The notes beneath the pieces are model-generated. The model was given only the letters and a program-made list of their open reading frames with translations. It did no database searches and had not been told where the DNA came from. Position numbers and translations under genes: made by a program. Source: Planctomycetota bacterium (GTDB lineage: Bacteria > Planctomycetota > JACOTG01 > JAJDCM01). Taken from it: a stretch of DNA of 42,134 nt. Shown here piece by piece: positions 1 through 7,366 of the stretch; positions within the stretch are counted from its first letter, which is position 1, and each line of letters begins with the position of its first letter. Where the stretch lies: assembly GCA_029260825.1 (NCBI GenBank), contig JAJDCM010000103.1:1-42134 (forward strand), in the 5' to 3' direction.

Positions 1-1
1 C

Positions 2-1000
2 GTGTTTTTCGTGGACGGTCTGGGTGATATTGACGTCCAGCTCTTCGAGAGCTGTGGGGGTTCTCTTTTGACCTCGAGCACGAGCATCAGCGACGATGAG
101 ATGGTCTCCTATCGCAACACCACGTTGACGAGTCAGGTGTACTCGGTCAGGGTTTACCTCTTTTCGGGAACCTGCAACCTTTACGATATCTCGTTTTCTT
201 TGATCGACAACGCCGCTCCTCAGCAACCGATGGCTCCCCAGGGCGACGCTCGCGGTTTCGAAGGGGGTACCGTCGAAATCATCTTCCTCGGCGTCGACTC
301 AGACGGAGACGCCATGACCTTCCATGTGAATTGGGGTGATGGGTCATCAAGTTCGGTACCGGGTCAAAGTGGGGTCAGTTTACCGGTTCGCCACTCCTAC
401 GCCACGGAAGGTTCCTACAACGTCCGATTTTCTTTGACGGACTCCTACGGAGCATCTTCCGGTAATTCTCCGAACTGGACCATCATGATCCTGGATGTGG
501 ATAACCGGAGAAGTACGGTTGACCTCGATAACGGAGGCCCCGCCATCGATGTTCTTCGAGTCAATGGAAGCGTCGGTCAAGGGCCGGGAAGGGTGGTCAC
601 CGTCAATAGCAACACTTCGCTCACGATTTCATTGAATGCTGCTCCCGCGGGGCCATCCGGTGGAGCCTTTGCGGTCTGGGGCTGGAACGTGGCGCCTACT
701 CTGGCAAGCTACATCGATCTTCCCTTCAATCTTGGCGCCATGTCCATGAATCCCTTGCTCAACGGCTGCGGATCGGTTTGCCCTGTTTACTCGGCAACCA
801 ACATTCCCAACCGATGCGGTCAGATCCTGTGTGCGACACCGGAGGCAACCGGAGCGTCGCTGGGGACCGTCATGTTGATTTCCTCCAGAGTCCTGAGCTC
901 AGGGCAAACTCTCTATTTTCAGGGTGTCCTGAAAGACCTCAGTGATACGAGCGGCAAACGTTTTTCGGTCACGAATGGAATCGAGGTGGAGGTGCAGTAG
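2..1000 (+). CDS. Secreted PPC/PKD-domain protein, C-terminal part (5' truncated by window)
   Basis: The frame is open from the first base, so the true start lies outside the window; 332 residues are visible. The first ~70 residues look like a bacterial pre-peptidase C-terminal (PPC) beta-sandwich, with aromatic and Gly/Asp-rich strands and a Cys pair (CGG...GTCNLYD). Residues ~95-165 match a PKD-type beta-sandwich: the VDSDGD start, the VNWGDGS turn, HSYATEGSYNV and the closing SLTDSYG. The remaining ~170 residues contain four clustered Cys (CGSVCP, RCGQILC) and end in a beta-rich segment (GQTLYFQGVLKD...). Such modules are typical of large exported surface or hydrolytic proteins. The catalytic part, if any, would be upstream and is not visible, so no function can be given. 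A hairpin and a rho-independent terminator follow the stop. Confidence 0.8.
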   Translation: MFFVDGLGDIDVQLFESCGGSLLTSSTSISDDEMVSYRNTTLTSQVYSVRVYLFSGTCNLYDISFSLIDNAAPQQPMAPQGDARGFEGGTVEIIFLGVDSDGDAMTFHVNWGDGSSSSVPGQSGVSLPVRHSYATEGSYNVRFSLTDSYGASSGNSPNWTIMILDVDNRRSTVDLDNGGPAIDVLRVNGSVGQGPGRVVTVNSNTSLTISLNAAPAGPSGGAFAVWGWNVAPTLASYIDLPFNLGAMSMNPLLNGCGSVCPVYSATNIPNRCGQILCATPEATGASLGTVMLISSRVLSSGQTLYFQGVLKDLSDTSGKRFSVTNGIEVEVQ

Positions 1001-1036
1001 CCCGCCTTCGCTCGCCTCGCGGCGAGCTTCGGCGGG
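1001..1036 (+). terminator. GC-rich hairpin directly after the stop codon
   Basis: The sequence begins one base after the TAG stop. The arms are CCCGCC-TTC-GCTCGCC and GGCGAGC-TTC-GGCGGG around a TCGC loop. They pair over 6+7 bp with a 3-nt internal TTC/TTC mismatch. No T-run follows, so it may serve as an RNA 3'-end stabiliser rather than an intrinsic terminator. Confidence 0.45.
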
Positions 1037-1092
1037 TTGCACCCGCTTGTGGAGACGAAGTAAAGCTCAATTTTGGCTCTCTTGTGGCAATT

Positions 1093-1124
1093 CATGCCGC
1101 ATTGATTGCATGCCGCATTGATTG
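1093..1124. repeat. Two perfect tandem copies of a 16-bp unit
   Basis: The unit CATGCCGCATTGATTG occurs at 1093-1108 and again, immediately adjacent, at 1109-1124. It sits between the hairpin and the terminator in a non-coding stretch. It looks like a simple slippage duplication, and I see no function. Confidence 0.85.
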
Positions 1125-1138
1125 AATGACAAGGGGAG

Positions 1139-1176
1139 AACCCTTCCGTGGATTGGCGCGGAGGGGTTTTCTTTTT
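1139..1176 (+). terminator. Rho-independent terminator
   Basis: A 10-bp stem, AACCCTTCCG (1139-1148) with CGGAGGGGTT (1159-1168), contains one G-T pair. The loop is 10 nt, and the run TTTTCTTTTT ends at 1176. It ends the upstream secreted-protein transcript and isolates it from the lipoprotein gene. Confidence 0.8.
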
Positions 1177-1296
1177 GTGAACGAGAAGGTTTTTTGAATC
1201 CGGACTAGGTTTTTCATCGAACAGGCGTCCGTGGCTCGTGCACTACCTGTGCCGGTTAGCCTTTGTCTTTCTTCTGGACGCCAACGAGGGTCATTC

Positions 1297-1833
1297 ATGA
1301 AATTTCTGCTTCTGCCGCTACTGATCTCGATAGGGATTTGCGGCATCACCGGCTGTGGATCGACCACGAAGAATCGCAATCCCATCGGGCTCGAGTTTCC
1401 CGGAGTCAGTGGAGAGAATCTGGACGGAGAGTCTGTGGTCCTACCCGGGGATCTCGGGGGGAAGCCGTCTCTATTGCTCATCGGTTTCGTTCAGAACGCC
1501 CAATTCGACATCGACCGCTGGCTTCTCGGACTGATTCAAGGGCAAGTGTCGGTGCCCGTGGTCGAGGTCCCGACGATCGAGGGTCTGGTGCCCGGGCTCA
1601 TTGCCGGCACGATTGACGAAGGAATGAGGAACGGTATTCCACAAGAGGACTGGGCTTCGGTAGTGACCGTTTACTCGGACGCGAGCGATATTGTGGCCTT
1701 CACAGGGAATGATAAGCCAAACAACGCGCGCGTCGTCCTTCTCGACTCGAGTGGAAAAGTTGCCTGGTTTCACGATCGCGGATACTCGGCTCGCTTGATC
1801 GATGAACTGAAGGAGGCTCTTGCGGGTTTGTAG
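1297..1833 (+). CDS. Thioredoxin-fold lipoprotein without CxxC
   Basis: This encodes 178 residues. The ATG at 1297 is preferred over the upstream start at 1231 because it begins a clean lipoprotein signal (MKFLLLPLLISIGICGITGC, lipobox ITGC, Cys20) and has GAGGG upstream. After the signal come a redoxin-like beta strand (KPSLLLIGFVQNAQFDIDRW), a helix, and a C-terminal strand-turn-helix (ARVVLLDSSGKVAWFHDRGY) typical of the peroxiredoxin/TlpA/ATP10-like fold. No cysteine remains after the lipidated one, so a thiol reaction is unlikely. A binding or assembly role, as in ATP10-like proteins, is only a guess. It stands alone between a terminator upstream and ~230 bp of non-coding sequence downstream. 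Confidence 0.75.
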   Translation: MKFLLLPLLISIGICGITGCGSTTKNRNPIGLEFPGVSGENLDGESVVLPGDLGGKPSLLLIGFVQNAQFDIDRWLLGLIQGQVSVPVVEVPTIEGLVPGLIAGTIDEGMRNGIPQEDWASVVTVYSDASDIVAFTGNDKPNNARVVLLDSSGKVAWFHDRGYSARLIDELKEALAGL

Positions 1834-1979
1834 GTCCATTTGACCGCCTCTTCCGGACTTACTTCGGAATTGGTGGGTTCTGGGAACAGTGGTCCGGGAA
1901 GTCGGAGCGCTCTGATCCCAGATGAGTTGGAAACGACGGAAAGGCTGTCCAGACCCACATCGCCGTTTTGCTTTCCGAG

Positions 1980-1996
1980 AAAACTCTGAGAGTTTT
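1980..1996. other. AT-rich perfect hairpin in the 1834-2067 intergenic stretch
   Basis: AAAACTC (1980-1986) and GAGTTTT (1990-1996) pair perfectly around TGA. The stem ends in four T on either strand, so it could be a weak bidirectional terminator for the lipoprotein gene. Nothing else convincing is seen in this gap. Confidence 0.35.
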
Positions 1997-2067
1997 GGAA
2001 CTTCGCGTTACTCTCCCTGGGTGTTATACGTAGGAGGTCAAGAGTTTTTCTTGGAGATCTTGCACGG

Positions 2068-2784
2068 ATGATTTCATGTTTACGTCAGGCAGTCCGGGAG
2101 TCAGAACTTCCCCTTGGGGAAGCATCTCGTTGGCTCGGCGCTGTCCCTCGCCTGGAAGAGGTTGCGTCTTTCCTTGTTTCACCGAAAGATCCATCCGAGC
2201 AATCCTCACCGTCCGTGCATCTTGGCACCGATCTGCATCCGGCAATCCGCGATCCACTTCATCAGCAGATCGGTTCCGGGGTCACCAGTACCATGGAAAA
2301 GGCGACCTCGGCCGCTCTTTTGGTTTCGCAAGACGAAGGAGATTCGTCTTGCCCATGGGACGACTTTCCTTCAAGCGTTGTCCGGGTTGCCGTCTTCTCC
2401 TTTGAGCTTCCCACGATCCTCGGGATAGGAGACAAGGCCGGAGGATGCGTTCTCCGGCTGATGAGAGAACTAGCAGCCAGAGGATTGGTTCAATCTGACA
2501 TCCTCGCCATGTCGAAGTTGCTGGCAAAGCGGCCGCCGGAGACGCCGACTCGTCCGCCCAAAAGACGCTACGGGAGGTTCACGGTTTCTTCAAATCTTGT
2601 CTTTGCCGGCGCCCTCGCCTGTCTCGTTGGCCCACTCCTTCAACCAACGAGCCCTCTCGAGGATGGCTCGACGCGAGACGCATTGACCGCTCTTTTGTGC
2701 GCGGATGCTTCTCTTGTGAGCCGGGGAGCCCATCGCGGGTTCGGAACGATCGTGCTTGCGGAGGCCACCGATGAAGAATCCTGA
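2068..2784 (+). CDS. Hypothetical protein, overlaps the methyltransferase gene
   Basis: I do not recognise this 238-residue protein. In favour of coding: codon usage resembles neighbouring genes, the frame is open for 717 nt, and its stop overlaps the next gene's ATG (2771) by 14 nt, a translational-coupling arrangement. Against: the start has only a weak, distant TTGGAG, the sequence has low-complexity Pro/Arg patches (residues ~150-165), and other frames are also open here. The protein has a short central predicted helix-rich part (LGIGDKAGGCVLRLMRELAARGLVQSD) that resembles an alpha-helical regulatory or binding domain, and a mildly hydrophobic stretch at ~175-190. No signal peptide or catalytic motif is visible. 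Confidence 0.45.
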   Translation: MISCLRQAVRESELPLGEASRWLGAVPRLEEVASFLVSPKDPSEQSSPSVHLGTDLHPAIRDPLHQQIGSGVTSTMEKATSAALLVSQDEGDSSCPWDDFPSSVVRVAVFSFELPTILGIGDKAGGCVLRLMRELAARGLVQSDILAMSKLLAKRPPETPTRPPKRRYGRFTVSSNLVFAGALACLVGPLLQPTSPLEDGSTRDALTALLCADASLVSRGAHRGFGTIVLAEATDEES

Positions 2785-3673
2785 GCAGGAGTTACAAGTC
2801 GCGAGCGAGTTCTGGGACGATAGTGCTCGCTGTGCGGAGCTGGATGGGATCTGGCAGAACCAGACGCTTCTTGCTCGATGGCTCCGCCGTCTCGTCACGG
2901 GCGACGAGGAGGTCGATATCCTCAGCTCATTTTTCCTGCGCCACCTTGACGAGGCCGTGGGGGATGTTCTCTGTCTGGGGACCGGAAAGGGATCCAGCGA
3001 ACTCCAGGTACTTTCGTTCGGAGCTGCCCACCGGGTGGTCGCCACCGATATATCCGCCCGTTCCCTCGAGGCCGCCAGAGAGAAGGCTCGGAGCTACGGG
3101 ATCGATGATCGGGTTGAATACCGTGAAGTTGATCTCAACAAGGCACGTTTTGAGCCGGGTCGATATGGCATGGTGATTGCCCAGGGGGCACTTCACCACG
3201 TCGATGATCTCAGCCACCTCTACGATGCTCTTGTGGAAACGCTGAAGCCCGACGGAATTCTACTCTTCGATGAGTATGTGGGTCCGAACCGCCTACAGTG
3301 GTCTGGTGAGCAGGCAATCCTGGTTCGCGAGTTCCTGGCCGCTCTCCCGGCCGAGATGAGGTTGAAGGACGATTTTACTCCGGCTGGCTCCGAAGAGATG
3401 CGTCGAGTCGATCCATCCGAAGCCGTCCGGTCTGCGGATGTCCTTCCGGTCCTCCTCGAGCGATTCGAGCTTGTTGAACGGCACGACTACGGCGGTTGCT
3501 TGTTTGGCCCCCTCTTTGGCACGGGATGCTTGAAGCCTCGCCCTGACGGAAACCTGTCCGAAGCGACTCTGCGATTCCATTTGTCTCTCTTGTGGGAGGC
3601 CGAGAGAAGCCTGATTGAATCGGGAATTCTTCCCTCGGATCATGTGGCCGGTGTCGCCCGCCCCCGACGATGA
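2771..3673 (+). CDS. Class I SAM-dependent methyltransferase
   Basis: This encodes 300 residues. The start at 2771 is chosen because GGAGG (2759-2763) lies 7 nt upstream; an in-frame start at 2756 has no such site. The Rossmann methyltransferase motifs are in order: motif I VLCLGTGKG (residues ~65-75), an acidic end of strand 2 (ATDIS), post-I VEYREVDL, motif II-like MVIAQGALHHVDDL and a strand GILLFDEYVGP. The HHVDD and DEYVG signatures resemble the UbiE/Methyltransf_11 type used on small molecules or sugars/lipids. The C-terminal ~110 residues are helical and probably close over the substrate. Substrate unknown. It forms a two-gene unit with the overlapping ORF upstream. Confidence 0.8.
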   Translation: MKNPEQELQVASEFWDDSARCAELDGIWQNQTLLARWLRRLVTGDEEVDILSSFFLRHLDEAVGDVLCLGTGKGSSELQVLSFGAAHRVVATDISARSLEAAREKARSYGIDDRVEYREVDLNKARFEPGRYGMVIAQGALHHVDDLSHLYDALVETLKPDGILLFDEYVGPNRLQWSGEQAILVREFLAALPAEMRLKDDFTPAGSEEMRRVDPSEAVRSADVLPVLLERFELVERHDYGGCLFGPLFGTGCLKPRPDGNLSEATLRFHLSLLWEAERSLIESGILPSDHVAGVARPRR

Positions 3674-3730
3674 GGGTGATGACAAAGGAGCCAACGAGGA
3701 TGGAAGAAGGTCAGGAGGGAACGGCCGGGC

Positions 3731-3982
3731 TCACTTTGATCGGGTGCGGTTCCGGGGGCGTGGCTTGCCGCGTCGTCGTTGAGTAGGGGATGTCTTTTGC
3801 CGTCGATTTTCGCAGTGCTCCCACCGCTCATGGGTACAGTCGGTTTTTCGGCAGTCAAACTCGCAGGCAGCCGAGCTGTCGGGGGCGTAGCCAACCTGCC
3901 CCTTGAACCATGCGCGAATTTTCTGGAGGCACCGGGTCAAGATCGGCTCTTTGGTGGAATTTTCGACGTGATCGATCCCCAT
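3731..3982 (-). CDS. Small Cys-rich basic protein under an FNR-type promoter
   Basis: This 83-residue gene is easily missed. Coding status rests on a near-ideal ribosome-binding site (AAGGAGGAGATCACC then ATG) and a well-formed promoter 40 nt further upstream. Residues ~1-30 are a helix; ~32-60 hold the compact motif YAPDSSAACEFDC followed by two more cysteines, giving C-x3-C-x4-C-x7-C. The last ~20 residues are Arg/Lys-rich. Four closely spaced Cys suggest a Zn or Fe-S knuckle and the basic tail suggests nucleic-acid or membrane-surface contact; both are inferences. There is no signal peptide, so it is cytoplasmic. I do not recognise a named family. Its regulation places it with the low-oxygen/NO response genes of this window. 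Confidence 0.75.
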   Translation of the reverse strand: MGIDHVENSTKEPILTRCLQKIRAWFKGQVGYAPDSSAACEFDCRKTDCTHERWEHCENRRQKTSPTQRRRGKPRPRNRTRSK

Positions 3983-4021
3983 GGTGATCTCCTCCTTTCA
4001 GGACTGCTTCTTGTGAACTAC

Positions 4022-4071
4022 CGGAATGATTGTAGTCCAGCAAGCCACCCGAGCGTCTTGATCCTGATCAA
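4022..4071 (-). promoter_or_regulatory. FNR/FixK-type box with -10 for the Cys-rich small gene
   Basis: TTGATCCTGATCAA (4058-4071) is a perfect TTGAT-N4-ATCAA palindrome. On the minus strand TACAAT (4034-4029) is 5/6 to the -10 consensus. Its spacing puts the box centre at about -41.5 to -42.5, a class II activator position. The predicted start (~4022) leaves a ~40-nt leader before the ATG at 3982. Confidence 0.75.
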
Positions 4072-4145
4072 GAAATGGGTCTTTTCTGCGGCCTTTTCGC
4101 CCCTGGTTCCCACGGAGAAGAAATGAGCAGGTGAGACGAACGCAA

Positions 4146-4985
4146 TCAGGCGTTCTCTTGAGATATCCTGGAGCGTAGGGAGATGATCTCTTCATCCCGC
4201 AATCGAATGGCGTCCTTCGTTCTTTCTGAGAGTGCAGTGACTTCTCCCCGAAGGCGAAGGAGCTGTGACTTCAACCTGTCGATGGTCTGATCCCGCTTCG
4301 TCACCCGCTGGGTCAGCTCGCGATCAAGGTTTCTCATGTTCTCGAGCAGTGCCCGAGAAATGTTGAGAGGAGTCTTGCACTCGTCCTTTGTCACGATGTA
4401 TGCATCTTGAATTTCGAAGGGGCGAGGGAGGACCTCGCAGGATTCACCGAGCTTTCGGTAAATCGCTTGGATCGGATGCATCCAGCAGCCATCGTGAGCA
4501 TCAGAACTCTCTTTGGATTCGGAGACGGCCAGGTTTTCGAAGTGAATGATTCGATTCCGGGTAACCCGTCGCAATTCGGAGAGGATGAATTCTATGTGTT
4601 CCGGCCGGATGTGAATCAAAACGGATACGGTGAAGGTGACGTCGAAGCTTTGATCCGGAAAGGGAAGAGGATTCAGGGGAGCACCGATGGTCACATGGTC
4701 TTTCATCCATTCGGGTGAACACCATTCGAGCATCCCATCGACCATGGTATGGCTCTGGTCATACCCATGAACGTCAATCCCGTCGATCTGAGACAGGCAC
4801 TTCATGTGGCGTCCAAAACCACAGCCGAACTCAAGCACTTTCCCCGGGGCATTTCTCTCGATGATTTCTGCCAGAAGAGTCTGTTGCAAGTAGTAGATGG
4901 GCATATGACTCCGAAGCTCAGCGACTTCGCTCATCCAAGAACTTCCATTCTCTCTCCACCATTGGTAGTTCGGAGCGTCTTGCAT
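4146..4985 (-). CDS. Class I SAM methyltransferase with C-terminal coiled coil
   Basis: This encodes 279 residues; the ATG at 4985 has GAGGA about 10 nt upstream. Motif I is KVLEFGCGFGRH (residues ~48-60), then HGYDQS (acidic end of strand 2), PLPFPDQSFDVTFTVSVLIHI (motif II/III region) and an ELRRVTRNRIIHFE strand. This is the Methyltransf_11/25 architecture. Residues ~205-279 are a heptad-rich coiled coil (NLDRELTQRVTKRDQ...LRDEEIISLRSR), which suggests oligomerisation or docking to a partner. Similar fusions occur in O-antigen/glycan methyltransferases; that assignment is only a possibility. It is flanked by 160-240-bp non-coding gaps, so it is probably monocistronic. Confidence 0.75.
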   Translation of the reverse strand: MQDAPNYQWWRENGSSWMSEVAELRSHMPIYYLQQTLLAEIIERNAPGKVLEFGCGFGRHMKCLSQIDGIDVHGYDQSHTMVDGMLEWCSPEWMKDHVTIGAPLNPLPFPDQSFDVTFTVSVLIHIRPEHIEFILSELRRVTRNRIIHFENLAVSESKESSDAHDGCWMHPIQAIYRKLGESCEVLPRPFEIQDAYIVTKDECKTPLNISRALLENMRNLDRELTQRVTKRDQTIDRLKSQLLRLRGEVTALSERTKDAIRLRDEEIISLRSRISQENA

Positions 4986-5226
4986 CGGATTCTGGTCCTC
5001 GATCTAGGGGTGTTGTGATTCTCAGATATCGTCTGTAAATCCCTTTCAATGGAGTTGTTTCCCAGGATCCTGGCCGGAATTTGAGTTCCACGGGAGCGCT
5101 CTTGAGTTGATGGCCACGGCACGGGATCTGATCTGGAGATGGGAGTTTGAGTCTAACTGACCTGATTCTCAGGAGCTTAGATTTCAAAGGTTGGATGCTT
5201 GATTGGATCGATTTTTTGCGGAGTCG

Positions 5227-7143
5227 CTATTTCCCTTTGGCGAGTGGATCCAGCCATCTGAAGACGGCTTTGATCTGTTGGTCTGTCAACAGGTCCGCTT
5301 GCGGGAGGAGGGGGCGTTTCATGTCCAGGCCGGCTATTTCTCCTTTCTTTTCGCTCATCCACTTCACAATGCCTTTCATGACTCTGAGGTTCGCCTTGCC
5401 ATGATTTGTGGAGTTCCCGATGCTCGGGCCGATCAGGTTGCTGAGGGCTAGCCTTGGTTCGGGAGCAAACGCAACTTCCGATAGCTTGGCGGTGTATTCC
5501 GGGTTGGTGGGGCGTAGGGAGGCTGGCACGACCCCGTCGATCACGTGTCGACCTTCGTGGGCGAAGATCGAGCTTTCCTGGAGTGCGTGTTCCAGGTGAG
5601 TGATGAATGTCTTACGTAACTCTTCCCCTTCGAATCCCTTCTTCTTGAGCTCGTCCAGGATTCTGAATAGTGCCTGCTTCGTCAGTCGCTTGTTCAGGCC
5701 GGGGAGGTAGGCGTGTGGATTTTCTCGGGCCCGAGCATCATCTCGTGCATTTTCGGCAATGATCTCTTTCTCGAACCGGGCGACTTCTTTTTCCGAATGC
5801 AGTTCTCGCCAGACGTTCAGGGGTTCGCTTGCATACGCTGGTCGGACCTGCCACATTGCACCCGGCTTGGCCCAGCCGCCGGTCGAATTTGCGCCTCGCA
5901 TCCAGGTCCAGAACCCGTTGGATACCATGTTGTCCAGAGATACGAATCGCATGTCGCCGCTGTAGCCATATTGAGTCACGGATCGAGTCTCGTCGATCAC
6001 GATGTGTCCCATGTGTAAGCTGTAGAAGCCTCCCGTCTCGCCGACCGTGAAATCGGTGCCGAAACGAGTGGCTAGGATCTGGGTGAGCTTCTTTCCCCGG
6101 GGCGCAGTTTTTGATCCTGGTTCGTGGAGGTCAGGCCAGAGTTCATTCCAAGCTCTGTTCAGGAGTTGGTCCAGCTTCGATGGATGGGTTTTTCTGAGGG
6201 ACAGGAGTCGGTAGAAATCGTCGACTTCCTCGCGAAGCTTGCGGACGATCCTGGCATAGGCCATCAACTCGATCACTCGAGGATTCTCTCGAACTCTTTC
6301 ATCGGCGCGGGGATCGAGGGCGACCAGCTCAGCCTCCGCGAAGAGCCGTGATTCTCCAAGTGCATGAATCAGCCGAATGCGTGTATCTACCGTGGCCTCG
6401 GCTTCGGACCAGTCGGGTAAGATGTTCTGAATGATGTTCCCCGCTTTTGCAATTGCGTTTGGCATCGGGCTACCCGGAACGACGTGAAAATAGGACCGCC
6501 ATCCCAGAAGGGCGGCATCGCCATCGTCGAGCAGCAATGCGGCCTGCAGTAGCACCCGCGAGGTTTCCAGATGTCCCGATTCAGACGAAACGGTTTCCCG
6601 CAGGTCGTTCATGATCTCAAGCAACGACGTGTCGGCCGCAAGCTTTCCCTGACGACGACGATCCATCGCGGCCCGGACCGCCGTCTTATTGATGGCCAGT
6701 TTCGCGTGGACGCGGAGAAACTCCGAATCTGCTGTTTTCTTGGCCTGGGCAGCGGCCTTCGCAGCAGCCTCGTAATTCCGAGCTGTCAGCTCGAGCTCGG
6801 TCAATGTGAACCAGGCCATCGTTGGATCCGGTCCGTTTCCGGCACGTTTGAGGCGTTCGCGAGCCGCGTCATGGCGTTGGTGATGACGCCAGTCGATCAG
6901 AGCCAGTCGCTTCTGGACCTGGGCGACCTCTGAGTCCGTCCCGGTCAGAGTCTCGGCGTGTTCAAGGAGGCGCTGTTCGTCCTCGATGTTGTTCTTGGTT
7001 CGGGCCTGGGTGGCTTTGCTCAGACAGCTGGCAATGTCAGTAGGGAGGGAGTCCCGACCTTGAACGGCTGTTTGAGGAAAGGCCGTGGCTGGCAGGCAAA
7101 ATGTGAAGATGACTTGACAGAGAAAGATTCGGTATTCACTCAT
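5227..7143 (-). CDS. Secreted helical-repeat protein with HExxH metalloprotease-like domain
   Basis: This encodes 638 residues. The start at 7143 is preferred to the upstream in-frame start at 7218 because it begins a Sec signal peptide (MSEYRIFLCQVIFTFCLPATAFPQ). Residues ~30-330 are alternating Ala/Leu-rich helices resembling TPR/SEL-type repeats. The C-terminal third contains SSIFAHEGRHVID, i.e. HEGRH, an HExxH zinc-site consensus, followed ~25 residues later by KLSEVAFAPEP, whose Glu could be the third ligand of a gluzincin. A zinc peptidase of the periplasm or outer surface is therefore likely but unproven; no named family was recognised. It is divergently oriented from ftsH, another metalloprotease gene, across ~220 bp. 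Confidence 0.75.
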   Translation of the reverse strand: MSEYRIFLCQVIFTFCLPATAFPQTAVQGRDSLPTDIASCLSKATQARTKNNIEDEQRLLEHAETLTGTDSEVAQVQKRLALIDWRHHQRHDAARERLKRAGNGPDPTMAWFTLTELELTARNYEAAAKAAAQAKKTADSEFLRVHAKLAINKTAVRAAMDRRRQGKLAADTSLLEIMNDLRETVSSESGHLETSRVLLQAALLLDDGDAALLGWRSYFHVVPGSPMPNAIAKAGNIIQNILPDWSEAEATVDTRIRLIHALGESRLFAEAELVALDPRADERVRENPRVIELMAYARIVRKLREEVDDFYRLLSLRKTHPSKLDQLLNRAWNELWPDLHEPGSKTAPRGKKLTQILATRFGTDFTVGETGGFYSLHMGHIVIDETRSVTQYGYSGDMRFVSLDNMVSNGFWTWMRGANSTGGWAKPGAMWQVRPAYASEPLNVWRELHSEKEVARFEKEIIAENARDDARARENPHAYLPGLNKRLTKQALFRILDELKKKGFEGEELRKTFITHLEHALQESSIFAHEGRHVIDGVVPASLRPTNPEYTAKLSEVAFAPEPRLALSNLIGPSIGNSTNHGKANLRVMKGIVKWMSEKKGEIAGLDMKRPLLPQADLLTDQQIKAVFRWLDPLAKGK

Positions 7144-7258
7144 GAGAGTTGGGACCCCTCGAGAAAATGAGTATCGGGAAGCTCGGTAAACGACCTCTAT
7201 GCTAAAAAAGTAGCACAAAACCGCATCGAAGCCAACACCTTTTGGGGAGGAGGAGAGC

Positions 7259-7307
7259 TTGATTCAGATCAAGGTGCAGGGGATCTCGAGTTGCTTCAAT
7301 ACCTCTG
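7259..7307 (+). promoter_or_regulatory. FNR/FixK-type box with -10 for ftsH
   Basis: TTGATTCAGATCAA (7259-7272) is a perfect TTGAT-N4-ATCAA box. TTCAAT at 7295-7300 (4/6 to -10) lies in exact register for a transcription start at ~7307, with the box centre at -41.5. The leader to the ATG at 7367 is ~60 nt. No matching -10 is seen on the minus strand towards the HExxH gene. Confidence 0.7.
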
Positions 7308-7366
7308 GAAGAACACGAGGAACGAGGATCGCGCCACATTGATTCTCAAAGAACGAAAGAGCTCCG

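Noticed and set aside
3779..4126. A 115-codon plus-strand frame across the small-gene region
   Set aside because: The minus strand has an ideal ribosome-binding site and promoter for the Cys-rich gene; the plus frame has neither and would run through that promoter.
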